Below are positions 23,315-35,009 of a stretch of 64,000 bases of DNA, piece by piece (position 1 is the first letter of the stretch; every line of letters begins with the position of its first letter). Below the pieces are notes generated by a model. That model did not search any database and was not told the DNA's origin. It saw nothing but the letters and a program-made list of their open reading frames with translations. Source of the DNA: Mytilus edulis (Eukaryota > Mollusca > Bivalvia > Mytilida > Mytilidae); contig NC_092357.1 of assembly GCF_963676685.1 (NCBI RefSeq), forward strand, positions 19,519,607 through 19,583,606, written 5' to 3'. A program made the translations under genes and the position numbers.

Positions 23315-23575
23315 GTAAAATCACAAAAATACGGAACTCCGAGGAAAATTTAAAAAGGAAAGTCCTCAATCAAATGGCAAATTCAAATGCTCAAACACAT
23401 CAAACGAATGAATAACAACTGTCATATTCCTGACTTGGAAGAGGCATTTTCTTATGAGAAAAAAGTGGATTAAACCTGGTTTTAAAGTTAGCTAAACCTC
23501 TCACTTGTTTGACCGTCGCATCAAATTCCATTATATTGACACGAAGTGTGTTCAAACAATCAGACTTAATATCAC
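23315..23575 (+). repeat. Dispersed repeat, family R4
   Basis: Begins near AAAATACGGAACTCCGAGG and continues through CATTCCTGACTTGG-like sequence, GGATTAAACCTGGTTTTAAA and CTCACTTGTTTGACCGTCGC to CAATCAGACTT. The fullest copy in the window. Confidence 0.6.
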
Positions 23576-24069
23576 CCTGATACGTATGATTATGAAGTTA
23601 TAGCTTTCCAATATAACATTTATTATTATCTAAATAGACATATTACGAAAAGGTATATTCTGCAAATGTGGGGACGATGTCAAAACATTGATTATAGATT
23701 TATACAGGTAAAATGTAAATCCTGTGCGTCTTGGTAAATTTAATCGAGAACATCATAATGTAACATCGTATAATATGCCAATTGCTTTTTGTGATATCAT
23801 TGTTGGCTATTTTAAGCCGAGAAAGGTGTACGCCTGTAGGATAGGATGGGCAGGAAAAAAAGGTGGCTGATAGTTATACAAGTTTAATCCAGATTGGTAA
23901 TATGTAAATAGTATATAAAGCCAGTTAGATTTTAGTGTTGTTGTTTTATTACAGTTCCCGAAAAAAATCAATCTGTCGCAACACTAATCCCGCTCAAAGC
24001 TCTACAGTCTGGTTTATTCTCTCTCGGGTGTCTCCATAAACTTCCAATGACTCTTTGGCAGAATCAAAG

Positions 24070-24468
24070 CGCCTTATAGTGTGTTCGACACATACCCGAC
24101 ACGCTGATATACGCAAATTCATTTTTTTTTTTTTACATTTTCTCCTTTTGCTCGTGGTTGCTCTAAATTGATGACGTCTGTAAGGAGTAACGTGGATAAA
24201 TTCTATCCGCAAAGATGACAAAATTCTAGGGAAAAAAAAGAAAAAAAGGTAGGACCGAATAGAACGATAAATCAGAGTGTCGGGTGTATGTCGGACACAC
24301 TATAAGGCAGACTCAAAACCTGCTCCAATTAGAGGCAATAGATTAGACAATCTCTGAACTACAGGCCACTGGCTTAGAACAGGCACATGAAAAGTATTGC
24401 AGGATGTTAAACATGTTTGTTATATCTTTCCTGCCTTTTTATTTATCGCTCTATTCGGTCTTTTTTTT
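24070..24468. repeat. Two overlapping inverted-repeat pairs
   Basis: Pair 1: 24070-24108 against 24270-24309 (GCCTTATAGTGTGTTCGACA opposed to GTCGGACACACTATAAGGC). Pair 2: 24243-24271 against 24431-24468 (GACCGAATAGAACGATAAAT opposed to ATTTATCGCTCTATTCGGTC). The right arm of pair 1 lies in the loop of pair 2. The minus frame 23994-24221 is inside this repeat. Confidence 0.7.
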
Positions 24469-24469
24469 T

Positions 24470-25860
24470 TACATAAGTTGTCACCCTGCCTTTCTTTTGT
24501 CAAGTCCTGCCCTTTTCAAATTTAATCCTAGCCCCCTGAAAAAAACTGGTACCTCCGTAGAGCATTAAAAGGTACACATCCAACAGATTTAATAAAACAA
24601 AACGTGATAAAAAATTATAGAGAAACCCATAGCATTTATTGGTACCTAAAATAGAGGAGAAACCCAATCAGTCATCGGTGTTCATTTTCCTTTTGTCATT
24701 TTCTTATGAAACGATTGGCAAATTTCCGCAAAACGTTTCAGGAATTTATAGAATACAAAATATTTGCAGAAGGTGGTGTTAAGGTGTAAATGCAAAGGCA
24801 TTATGCAATGCGTTTGAAACACTGCAGGGATGTTCAACCGGTGAATAGTGAGTCATATTTAACACACACTTCTTATCGTCCTGAACATGCATGAAACATT
24901 TGCCACTGGAAGTTAATCAACCAACAATCAAGCAATCACAAACCCCATAGGAAGAAAATACAAGTTGAGCTGAAAATGTTTTAGTTCAGACAAACTTGGA
25001 AGGAACTAAAGAAAAAAAATCATGCCGTAGAAGCTATATGAATGGGAGTAAATTTTCTAAAACTATAATGCAACATGTTTCAAGTTGAAATTGTAAAAAA
25101 AATACGTGTTAAGTTGTTTCAAAACAGACCCTGTTAGATAAAATTTAGGTGGCAAACAATTGGATCATAATAAATACACTCCTTTGTTTGCTTTTCATAA
25201 CTATATAAAAATTAGCGTCACATATATATTCACGAGTATGTATAAAACAGATAATAATACTTAAAATTATTTTCAAGGTCTATTAAGGGCTCGTCGAAGA
25301 ACTCACACACGTATGTACCCTTTGTCTCCGTATCAACCACGTTTACATGACCCCCCCCCCCCCCCCCTCTTTCCGTTTTTTTAAATTAATTTAGAGTTTC
25401 TTAAAAAAATATAATGGAGTTAATTAATATCTATTTCTTATATTTTTTATGTTAAACATGTTATTGAATATTCGTTCCATACGGATTATTTAAAATAAAA
25501 TTGTCTCCAAAGGAACACTGAAATTTTAAAATAATATTCAATGCAATGTATATACAGGTAATCTCTTTTGTGTTTTGACACAGACCCCACATTTAAAGTC
25601 TAATTTGTCAACCTCATCCTCGTGAATATACCTTTTCGTAACATGTCTAATAGTGTGCTAATGAATTAATAAAATATAGGTGTAATCCTTTCACATAATG
25701 TTTCATTGCATTTTAAGAAAATAACCATCACTAGAAGTTAACCGAGCACATTTTCATATTTTTTCGTCCTTTGTACAACATATACAAGCTTTAGGAACCA
25801 TGTAGCCTAAAGTTTCCAAAATAGTCTATAGAAACACCAAATTTGATGGTAGTTCACCTA
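24470..25860. other. Non-coding; homopolymer C run
   Basis: No supported exon. A 17-nt C run lies at 25351-25367. Confidence 0.4.
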
Positions 25861-25865
25861 TGTAT

Positions 25866-25952
25866 GGGATTAGTTACTTCCATATTGGGTAAGGTTAAAT
25901 GGAATTTACTGACCCTTATACATCGTATTAGGTCACTAACACACTATGTAAC
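25866..25952. mobile_element. Partial copy of the palindromic foldback element
   Basis: Shares ATCGTATTAGGTCACTAAC and ACACTATGTAAC with the right arm of 16653-16791. The left arm is shortened and altered. The AATCTTACCGACCAT flank after 25952 mirrors the left flank of the first copy, so the repeated unit is larger than the hairpin. Confidence 0.6.
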
Positions 25953-25954
25953 GA

Positions 25955-26690
25955 ATTAATCTTACCGACCATATTGTTTTAGACTAGTGACCTTTATAAG
26001 TGATCAAGTTTCAATACTGCAGCATTAAGAGCCTACTTACTTTGGTCTTTATAAAAATAAAGTGCCATCAATAAAAAATTGTTAGACTAAAATGTGTTTT
26101 ATGAATTTATTTCAATCTTTCGTCATCAAGTTCATCGTCTATTGAAACTTCTACAGATTTTTCCTCAACACCGTGTAGTTTTTATTAAGGGCTGTTACAC
26201 CACTACTTAATGTGTTTTAAATTTAGCCCCGACTACTAAACCTATACGAGAGATTACTTCAGGTATCCATTTATGCAATATACAGGTCTCCAAGCGTTTC
26301 CTTTAACAAATAATGTTCTAGAAATGTGTAGGAGGTAAGATAAAGATTTCTATAAAGAGGAAGATTATTAAACACATAAATACTTGATTTATTGTAGTTA
26401 ATTAATTTTTTGGCTAGTTGCCATTACGTATCTTTTTTGTGATTTAAAAAAAAAGAAAGAACAATCTTTAATAAGCTAGACAATTTCCTTAAAAATCACA
26501 TGATTTTTTTTTATTGTAAATAGTTATAGAGGGGACAAATAAACACATTTGGTTGTGTTATATCTGGCTAAATTTAAAGAACAAACAAATATTAACAAAT
26601 TCTAATTCTCAAAATTTGAAAAACTGGATTGCATATGTTTGTTGTTGATTTCTTTTCTTAACTTTGTATTGTTATTGTTTCTATATTTAG
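25955..26690. other. Upstream intron/flank of the receptor gene
   Basis: The first visible receptor exon starts at 26691. A signal-peptide exon was sought here and further left but not found. A possible donor (GAG|GTAAGATA) at 26335 may end a short upstream exon but no frame supports it. Confidence 0.35.
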
Positions 26691-26873
26691 ATACAATTAC
26701 TATTTACTTGTCGAACCAGACAGTATCAGGTACGCAGGATGATCTTGCTGGGACATGTAATACAACTGGTCTATCAAGAAAGGAAGTTGTTTTGACTGGA
26801 ACCTGTACTAGTCCACCTATATTGGCATGGATAGGTACATATGCAATCTATTCACCTTGGATAGAATATAAAG
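26691..26873 (+). CDS. Receptor exon: CTL-like N-half
   Basis: 183 nt, acceptor TTTCTATATTTAG, donor AAAG|GTAAGA, phase 1-1. About 61 residues with NQTVSG and CNTTG N-glycosylation sites, two cysteines (GTCNTT, GTCTSPP) and the pattern ILAWIGTY followed by SPWIEYKG. The W-I-G core and the W-x-E-x-K-G end match the N-terminal half of bivalve C-type-lectin-like modules. Its last G joins the first residues of the next exon to form KGC, the usual lead into a WSC domain. The open frame runs upstream into a T-rich stretch that translates like a signal peptide, but this is the polypyrimidine tract and has only a TTG start. Confidence 0.75.
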
Positions 26874-28550
26874 GTAAGATTGAATAGTGTCGAATTAATA
26901 GAAGTATGCACTTAACTGTAAATAAACTCAACATAGATACCAGGATTGAAAATTTATATTCACGCCAGACGCGCGTTTTGTCTACAAAAGACTCGTCAGT
27001 GACGCTCGAACAAAAAAATGTTAAAAATGCTAAATAAAGTACGAAGATGAAGAGCATTGAGAAACAAAAACTATATTTTTTTTTATTTTTTCTAAACTTT
27101 GTAATTTTAATAGAAGTAATGTGCTATCTGTCTGTTCCAAAATGTCGTAAACTTGATGATCGTTTGTATTGTTGGAAACCCTGAAAGTTTGTGAGGGAAA
27201 CAGGTGTTGTGCTAAATACACACAAAAACAAAAAATATATTGTATATTTCATTTGCTTAGTATATATGTCTCATTCATGTATATTCCACATCTCTTTTAA
27301 TCATGAATATAACATTAATTTGAGAACTGTAAATTTGAATAAAACATATATATTTGTACATTCTAGTGATAAATGACTTAATTGTTCTTTACTCTACTTG
27401 GAATCAACAGATTCGCATTATAAAAATAATGTCTCTCGTATCGTTGCTTTTGTATGTTTTGCTAAAATGAAATTTTGAATTGATAACAACTTATGGAATG
27501 AAAAAGAAATTTTATATCAAGGATCAGAAACCGGATTGAATGAAATAATTGTATTGGTATTCGAGACCCAATCAATGAATAACAATGCTTTTGATACGTG
27601 GGGCGAATATACATTATAAGATAAGCGCTGATAGTTTAATTAATATTTAATATATGAATAATTTCGTTTGTTAATTCTTCAAATTCAACAGCGAAGTTTA
27701 ATTCGAAACCCTGTGGGTGCTCATCTTTGCTTCACGAGATTGTTCACTATAAGGTGTCACTTTGTGTCATATAACTATAAATAATTTAATATTGGTTGTC
27801 TCACGTCTTCTTATTGGTTTTTTGTATTTTGTTAATCAGCTCATATAAATAGACAATAAAAATGGAATAAAAGATAAATTAGTAGGAATATCTGTAATTT
27901 GTTTTTCAATATTTTCGTAATAACATTGACAAAAGTGGTGAACACTATTTAATAACATTTGAAAATGAACAAAAAGCCAAATTTTAGATGGTAAGTACCT
28001 ACGTCATAAAGATCTCTATCTCTTTCTTCTTTTTTTTAGATATCACACAAGCATAAATAATACTGCACGTTGTACCTAAATATATTGTTTTTAAATAAGA
28101 CGTTAAGAAACATCAGAGTTTCTGAAATGGTTATAGTGCTTTTACATATTAACAACCAACACACATTACCGCTTGACCCGAGAATCTGCGCTGGTTGAAT
28201 TTGTGATGTCATACATACAACATTCACTTTTCCATTGTGGCGTCAGATATTTTCTATTATGACGTAAAAATTGTACAAAACCTTTAAAATGTCCAGTAAT
28301 GGCGGACTATCAGCGATAAAGTGTGTTCACTAACACAACCATACATTTATCATAGACAAACATCTTAAAGTAATATTCAGTATTGAAGGTTATCTATAAT
28401 TGTCAATATTCTTAAGGATTCTTTCATGTAAGCAAGTTTGTTATTGATTATAAAAAACGTATTCATATGCATTATATGCATATTCCTCGATAATTACATG
28501 GTGGTAGCAAGTCTTTTATCAATATTTGTTTTTAATTTATTTTATTTCAG

Positions 28551-28832
28551 GATGTGGAAGAATTAAATATTATACGTTTATTCCACTACAAAAAGATTTC
28601 ATTCAAAAGAATTTCAGTACGGAACCAGACATTTTTAAATGTTTCGAACATTGCCAAATGACTGAAATTGGGCACAATTATATTGGGTTTCAGCGATATA
28701 AATGTTTATGTTATTATACTGGTGATATAGAAATAATTCCATGTAACAACACTACTATCACAGTATGCGGTGATAATCAGAACTTCATTTGTGGAGATCA
28801 GGATAATGTTACTGTAATTTATGAGATAAAAA
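28551..28832 (+). CDS. Receptor exon: WSC-like domain
   Basis: 282 nt with acceptor TTTATTTCAG and donor AAAAA|GTAGGT, phase 1-1. The 94-residue product has eight cysteines in WSC order: GCG at the start, FKCFEHC, then YIGFQRYKCLCYY, PCNN, VCGDN and ICGDQ, ending with TVIYEI as WSC domains do (CG then vY). WSC domains are extracellular, proposed carbohydrate-binding modules. Residues usually written CGG near the end are replaced by CGDQ, so it is a divergent member. Several N-x-T sites are present. The apparent stop beyond 28846 is in the intron. Confidence 0.8.
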
Positions 28833-28927
28833 GTAGGTGCAGTTAAGTGAAATGTTGTTTTCCGCATACATTGATCGCCAAACACACATTTAGTATCTTT
28901 GATTTTTTATTATTTTATTCATTAAAG

Positions 28928-30292
28928 CCCCAGTCCCACTAGACCACGATCGCACCACGCTCACCTCGATCTAAAATAAATCAGATCATGGTGAGGTCGC
29001 GGTATGAGCGGCATGAAAACCTAAATTTCCGTTGCTTTCACGATGCTATTACGTCCTCATTACGCTTCTACGACAATCTCGCTACGATTATACCACGTTC
29101 TCACCGCGCTTATTCTGCGACCTCACTACGCTTATCAAGATCTTCCTACGATCATCACGTTCTCAGTACGACCATACCACGAGTTATTTGATTGCAACAT
29201 GATCTTACCACGCTTCTACTGCAATTATAGCACGCTCTTATCACGACCATACCGCGATCTTACTACGTACTCAGCAATAACGTCAACATCGTGTTCCATA
29301 TCAATACAGTTCCATATTCCTTATATTTCTGATTAATACGTAGATTATTCGGAAACAATACAGCCATGACGCAAAATCTACTATAACATGTGGACGTGAT
29401 GGTAGGGGTTGATGTAGAGGCAGAGGGAGCTCTGATAGTAACGAATACTATTGCTGGTCCATAAAGCTCAAATAACGATAGTTCAGTGAACGATAGCAGA
29501 GATGACACAGATGTGCCGTAGATATAGGAAGTTGTGGTATGAGTGCCAATGAGACAACTCTCCATCCAAGAAACAATTTATATAAGTAAACCATAATAGG
29601 CTAAGGTACGGCCTTCAACACGGAGCCTTGGCAAAAATGGCTCCAAAAATCACTAGTGACAAACCGTTCAAACGGGAAAACCAACGGCCTAATCTATATA
29701 AAAACAAGAACCATGGTAGAGCCGTTAGAGAAAAGGGACAAGAAGTTTTAATTACATACAGACAAACAAAAACTAGAGACATTTACTATATTTTATGTGA
29801 AAATGACTATGAGAATGATGGTCGTAGTATGAACGTAGTCAGGTCGTAAGAAGAGCGTGATGTGGACGGCAAGGGCGTGCTAGAATCGTACTATGGTCGT
29901 GAACAGCGTGGTATAGTCGTAGTGGAAGCGTAGTTGGGTCGCGGTGAGAACGTGATAGTCGTAGTGAGGTCGTTATGACGTCGCTGTGAGATCGCAGCAT
30001 AGTCTCACCGAATAGAATCACGCTACGATGATACAGCGACCTTTGCGATCTTACTACGATCTTAGTGCACTCTCAGTACGCTTCTTCTACGACCTGATTT
30101 CGCCACCGATTATTTTGAACATGTTCAAAGTTGGCCAGGCTCATCACGATCTTGAACACTTCACCACGACCGTGGCCACGCTCATCACGATCTTGAACAC
30201 TTCACCACGACCGTGATATCTACACGATCAAAATCAAAATGTTCATTTTTTTTCACAGATCGTAGTGCGATCGTGGCCTAGTAGGACTGCGG
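28928..30292. mobile_element. CpG-periodic foldback element F1 (intronic)
   Basis: The ends CAGTCCCACTAGACCACGAT and (reverse complement of the right end) CAGTCCTACTAGGCCACGAT are terminal inverted repeats. Between them are long arms made of degenerate ACG/CGT units such as CTACGACCTCACTACG and GTCGTAGTGAGGTCG, with CpGs spaced alternately about 9 and 11 bp. The unique centre (29280-29830) contains a younger R1 insertion (29522-29770). Frames at 28988-29336 and 29839-30216 are by-products. A second, inverted copy is at 53690-54753. No transposase seen. Confidence 0.75.
29522..29770 (+). repeat. R1 variant repeat nested in foldback element F1
   Basis: GGAAGTTGTGGTATGAGTGC through GGCCTTCAACACGGAGCC to an AATCTATATAAAAACAAG end. 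It interrupts the central part that the copy at 54120-54420 retains, so it inserted after F1. Confidence 0.6.
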
Positions 30293-30861
30293 TATTACCA
30301 AAAAAATAAATTCAATTGTACACGAAGCAGTGGTTGTGGTAGAATAGTTCATATAACCGACATTTGTTTTGGTAAACTGCGATATCATATGGTGTTCACA
30401 TTTTTGTTAGCCTTACGTACGCAGGTTATGTCTTTGGAAATCTAAAAAGCAGAATTGTTAAAGTTGAAAATACTACCATGACTCAAGTTTGGAAATTTAC
30501 ATTTAACTTCAGATTGAAAATAGTTAAGTTCAGTGTGGATTAAATGACAAAAAGGCTCAATAGTTACTGAAAAAAAATAGCGTATATATTATATGGTTTC
30601 ACTTCATTTATTATATGGTACTACAAATAAAACATATAAAATAAAAAATAGTTTTTGTAAAAATATTTGTTTCCAAAATATATTTGTTCCCAAATATTTG
30701 TTTAAAAAAACCCCAAATAAACTGTAAATAAGACATGTCGCAATAGCATGATTAAGTAAAATATAATTGTTAATCTCCAATGCTGGATATTGCTATTATG
30801 GGAAATACACAATGACAAAAGAATAGCGTAATATTGTACAAATTTCATCAATGTTATCTAG

Positions 30862-30978
30862 ATCTGGATATGATTTCGAAAAATGACACTGGTGAATGTG
30901 GAATAGTCCATATAAATGACAACCAGACAACATTTAGTAGTATGGAATGTTGGAACAACGCATCAATATTGTGCTCAA
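30862..30978 (+). CDS. Receptor exon: CTL-like C-half following WSC
   Basis: 117 nt, acceptor TCAATGTTATCTAG, donor CTCAA|GTGAGT, phase 1-1, 39 residues. The core is GECGIVHINDNQTTFSSMEC followed by WNNASILCS: three cysteines in the C-x-x-V ... C ... x-L-C spacing seen at the end of CTL-like modules, with two N-glycosylation sites. The exon has no in-frame start codon and is missed by ORF lists. It is paralogous to the exon at 36828-36911, including the flanking GTGAGTGAA donor. Confidence 0.7.
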
Positions 30979-31077
30979 GTGAGTGAATATTTTTTTTGTG
31001 ATGAATAACAACATTTCAATAAAAAAATCAAAATATCATTATTTATTTATGCATAATCAAGATATATACCGAATTGT

Positions 31078-31920
31078 TCAGCAGTTATCACCAGCCAAGT
31101 AGCAAACACTGTTGTGTTGTCAAGAACTATCGTTAATATGTTTATAGTTAACCCAAAACTATATATATCGGTATATTTGGCAAAACCTTTGGGAATTGCA
31201 AATTCTCGATGCTCTTCCAATTGGCAGTTTAAATGTTGTTTTTTTTCTCAACATATTTGAATTGAGAGTCACTGGTGAGCCTTTTCAAGAAGAAACTAGC
31301 GTTTAACGTACGCAACTTAAATTCAGGTATCTATGATGAGTTTATTGTCAACTATTGCGTTGATGCGACTGCTGGTGGATGTCTCCTACCCGATGGTATC
31401 ACAGTCTGTTTGTGTTGGCATGAATTATCATTGATACGGCCACATACCATTACCACAGAAATAGATAACCTAATCTATATTGGGCAAAAGTTTTCGGAAT
31501 TTTTGTTCCCTAATGCTCTTTAATTCTCAATCCTGGTATTTCTGATGGGTTCATGTACAACCACTATGTCGATGCAACTGTTAGTGGAGGGCTTCTTCGC
31601 GAGGACATCACCAGCCTTTGTCAGTAGTCAGCACTTCGGTGCTGATATGAATTTTCATTGATATGGTCATCACAATAGATTAATTGTTCACAAATCTGTT
31701 TCGAAAATGTAAGGCATTTCTACACCTGGAATAGATAGACCGTAGCTATATCTTAGAAAACCTTTTGGACTTCGGGATACTCAATGCTCTTCAACTTCGT
31801 ACTTATATGGCCTTTTTATTATTTTTTAAATCGAGCGAAGCTGATTAGTCTTTTATTGACTAAATGAGCGTTTGGCGTAAAAAACTGTTAAAAGTGGTAT
31901 CTTTGATTACATTAGTTAAT
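31078..31920 (+). repeat. Satellite-like tandem of R5 units in a receptor intron
   Basis: Three partial units with recurring blocks: ATCACCAGCC, CTATGATGAGTTTATTGTCAA or its variant CTGATGGGTTCATG, a GATGCAACTG segment, and TTTTGG.ATTC..GGAT/CTC then AATGCTCTTCAA. Related single copies are at 21450 and 38810 and, reversed, 26925. The ORF 31275-31523 is inside it. Confidence 0.55.
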
Positions 31921-32024
31921 TCAGATCTTAAGATTCCAGAACAGTGGTCGCATCCGTAACTTTACAAAATATTTGTATTGTAACATTTGAGTGGATTAAC
32001 TTGACAGGTGCTACAGGCATAGCA

Positions 32025-32700
32025 TGAGACGCTTATCATCTAGAAATTGACAATGAGGGTCGGTTGAAAACAAAACTTTACGACAAAAGAGATGATTTCA
32101 GCTTTCCAATTGTGAACTTTCCATTTCTAAGTAGCAACATTCCAGCAGCACCTGCATACGGGGTATATATCTCCCAATTGATACGATATTCCCGTGCTTG
32201 CATTTCCTATCATGATTTTCTTGATAGAGGGTTGCTGCTTACAAGGAAGCTATTAAACCAAGAGTTCCAAATGGTGAAGTTGAAATCATCCCTTCGTAAA
32301 TTTTACGGACGCCATCACGAGTTGGTTGATCGTTATGGAATAGCCATTTCACAAATGATATTGGATATGTTCCTTACGTCGTAACTACAATCCCCTTCCC
32401 TTTCATGAATGTGACCTACCGAATTAGACTATTTACCGGATTTGTAATCACATAAGCAACACGACGGGTGCCACATGTGGAGCAGGATCTGCTTACTCTT
32501 CCGGAGCACCTGAGATCACCCCTAGTTTTTGGAGGGGTTCGTGTTGTTTATTCTTTAGTTTTCTATGTTGTGTCATGTGTACTATTGTTTTTCTGTTTGT
32601 CTTTTTCATTTTTAGCCATGGCGTTGTCAGTTTGTTTTAGATTTATGAGTTTGACTATCCCTTTGGTATCTTCCGTCCCTCTTTTATCAGGTTGATGTAT
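32025..32700 (+). mobile_element. 5'-truncated LINE-like retroelement copy
   Basis: Contains the C-terminal piece of a reverse-transcriptase-type ORF (32028-32384) followed by a 3' region with CATGAATGTGACCTACCGAA, GGTGCCACATGTGGAGCAGG and the family's terminal GGTATCTTCCGTCCCTCTTTT. The upstream part of the element is absent. It lies in a receptor intron, opposed by an inverted copy at 33670-34292. Confidence 0.65.
32028..32384 (+). pseudogene. Retroelement reverse transcriptase C-terminal fragment
   Basis: An uninterrupted frame of about 118 residues begins within the truncated element with LEIDNEGRLKTKLYDKRDDF and continues with FPFLSSNIPAAPAYGVYISQ, LIRYSRAC and LRKFYGRHHELVDRYG before TAA. 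I recognise this from memory as the C-terminal end of a reverse transcriptase ORF common in bivalve and coral genomes. The RT catalytic core is missing, so the copy is dead. Absence of frameshifts suggests fairly recent insertion. Exact clade not determined. Confidence 0.6.
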
Positions 32701-33252
32701 CCATGGTCGCTCATTTGGGAGTTAATATAATTTACTCAGTATAAGTTCGTTATCTTGATATTATCTTCTAAATTTGATGATGATATTTGAACATTAATAA
32801 TCTTATCTAGTTATATTGAATATATGAAAAGCATACAGAAATAGTACTGTCCCAATCATTTCTTTAATTACTTTTTAATGATGTGAATATAGGCAAATTT
32901 ATGTAAACGTAAATATCATATTGACTGAACGGAATCGTTAACCAAATTCATGGTCTTTAAAGCCTTTGATCGCCCTGTTTTCATAAGAATTTTGAATTAG
33001 ACTGTCAAACATCGACAACATTAAGTCCCATAGAGCGCGCAAAAATGAAAAAAGAAAAGAAACAAAAGGTACGAAAGGAAAATTCGTATATTTACAAGCC
33101 AAAGAGTAACATACTTAGTCATAGACAATCTAGATGGAACATGTACATGACAATACCAGGAGGTTAAACATTCTTTCAAGAATTTTCTCTTTATTTTCAA
33201 GTAAAATACAGACCAGACAGACACTTAATTATTATGTTGGATCTTTTGACAG

Positions 33253-33438
33253 ACAATGGAACTTTAAAATCATATCCGTCCAAGGCAGAAGATTGGGAAC
33301 AAACTGTGAAATTTTGTCGAATGCAAGACGAATTGATCAGTTCTGTAGTGAACGTAATTAATGGAAACTTAACCAACGTAACAGATGGAACATACTGGGT
33401 GTCTGCAATTCGTGGTATAGCATACACATCATTACAAG
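33253..33438 (+). CDS. Receptor exon: CTL-like N-half (first full pair)
   Basis: 186 nt, acceptor GGATCTTTTGACAG, donor TACAAG|GTGAGT, phase 1-1, 62 residues. It reads DNGTLKSYPSKAEDW, then VKFCRMQDELISS, VVNVINGNLTNV and DGTYWVSAIRG. The single cysteine and the YWVSA core match the N-half of a CTL-like module; NGT, NLT and NVT are glycosylation sites. It is closely similar to the exon at 38422-38598, so the pair arose by duplication. Opposite-facing retroelement fragments lie on both sides. Other ORFs at 33134-33488 are shadows or intron extensions. Confidence 0.8.
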
Positions 33439-33669
33439 GTGAGTATGAACTCAAATTGATACAAATATTGATAAAAAAGCAGGTTTAATTCCTCCTTATC
33501 TATTTCGAGCCAAGGTAAATGAAATTAAACAAAATACCTTGACATTCACAGTATGACAGCTTCTATGGTGATCTTGCAGATGCAAAACAACTATTACTTA
33601 AAGGAGGGGCGAAAGACAGTCAAACGCCCAAAGATTAGTACGAGGTTAATAAAAGGCAAAAGTAGTTTA

Positions 33670-34292
33670 CAAAAGAGGGACGAAAGATACCTGAGGGACA
33701 GTCAAACTCATAAATCGAAAATAAATTGACAACGCCATGGCTAAAAATGAAAAAGACTAACAGACAAACAATAGTACACATGACACAACATAGAAAACTG
33801 AAGAATAAGCAACACGAACACGAACACGAACATTTTGATATGTTAACATCCATAATGAAAATAAACATAGTGGTTACAAAACAGGGAAGAAAGATGCAAG
33901 AGGGACAATCAAACTCATAGATCGAAAATAAATTGACAACGCCATGGCTCAAACATGTAAAACAGACAAATAATAGTACACAAGACACAACATAGACCCC
34001 GCCAAAATCTGGGTGAATGCAGGTGCTCCGGAAGGGTAAGCAGATCCTGTTCCACTCGTGGCACCCGTTATGTTGCTTATATTACAAATCCGGTAAATAG
34101 TCTTATTCGGTAGGTCACATTCGTGAAAAGGGAAGGGGATTGTAGATTGTAGTTACGACATAAGGAAGATATCCGATATCATCTGAGAGACGGTTATTCT
34201 ATAACGGCAACCAACTCGTGATGTTGTCCGTAAAATTTACGAAGGGCTGATTTCAACTTCACCATTTGGAAATCATGATAGGAATTACAAAA
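33670..34292 (-). mobile_element. LINE-like retroelement 3' fragment, reverse, with duplicated tail
   Basis: The minus-strand copy contains the same GGTGCCACGAGTGGAACAGG, GAATGTGACCTACCGAATAA and GTAAATTTTACGGACAACAT blocks as 32025-32700. Its 3' tail (AAATTGACAACGCCATGGCT) is present twice, at about 33672-33810 and 33885-33990. Frames at 33635-33988 (-) and 33726-33920 (+) come from it. Confidence 0.65.
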
Positions 34293-34294
34293 TA

Positions 34295-35005
34295 TTACTA
34301 TATCATAAATGCATAGAGATGACTTCATACTGTACAATTGTAAAATCTTTGATAATTTGGAGTACTTTTAATTAAGTATACGAAGACCTTTAATATCTTA
34401 AAACAATTGTTTGAGAGGAGTACAATGTACATATATCTGATGTATTATCTTTCATTTTTTGCTGGTGTGTTTTGTATATGCGACTTTTTGTGTTTCTTTG
34501 GTTCCTCAAACGTGACTCTGTACTTTAAAAGATCCAGTCAGTATGATATTGTTCTATTTTATGTCATTATGATATATTTCTGATATAAATTACAAAATAC
34601 GTTGAACCACAAACGTCAAAATTATTCAATCGCGTAGTGGAATGAACTATTTGTGGATTTTTATAAATTCTATACAACTTTTGAACTATTTTAAATCTCG
34701 GTCATTTCTGAAACCAATTCTTACATACTTTTGATTTTTTAACCCTGTATGCTAACATTGGCAATGTGAAATTTTAAAATTGTTTTTATATACATTGAAC
34801 GACAAATATATGTGACGTATAAGATTTTCTGACGTCAGACACGCTAATGAATGAATGTGTTTGTAGATTTATGTTTTTGTGTTCTGTTAAATTGTTCCTT
34901 TTAAAATTGTTAAACGACGATGACTGCTGTACCCATATTTTGACTATTTTAATTATTACGTCTGTTTAGTTCAGGCATCATTGTAAATATAACGGAATTT
35001 GGTGA
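34295..35005. other. Intron, nothing recognised
   Basis: AT-rich, no supported exon. Confidence 0.35.
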
Positions 35006-35009
35006 GACT

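Noticed and set aside
26635-26690. Hydrophobic stretch before the first receptor exon that looks like a signal peptide
   Set aside because: It is the T-rich polypyrimidine tract of the acceptor; the only in-frame start is TTG, and the nearby ATG is in another frame that stops quickly.
28988-30216. Several 60-100 codon frames in foldback element F1
   Set aside because: All are made of degenerate ACG/CGT repeats or cross the nested R1 copy; no domain and no splice support.
33635-33988. 117-codon minus-strand frame
   Set aside because: Consists of the duplicated 3' tail of a retroelement, which is untranslated in the other copies.
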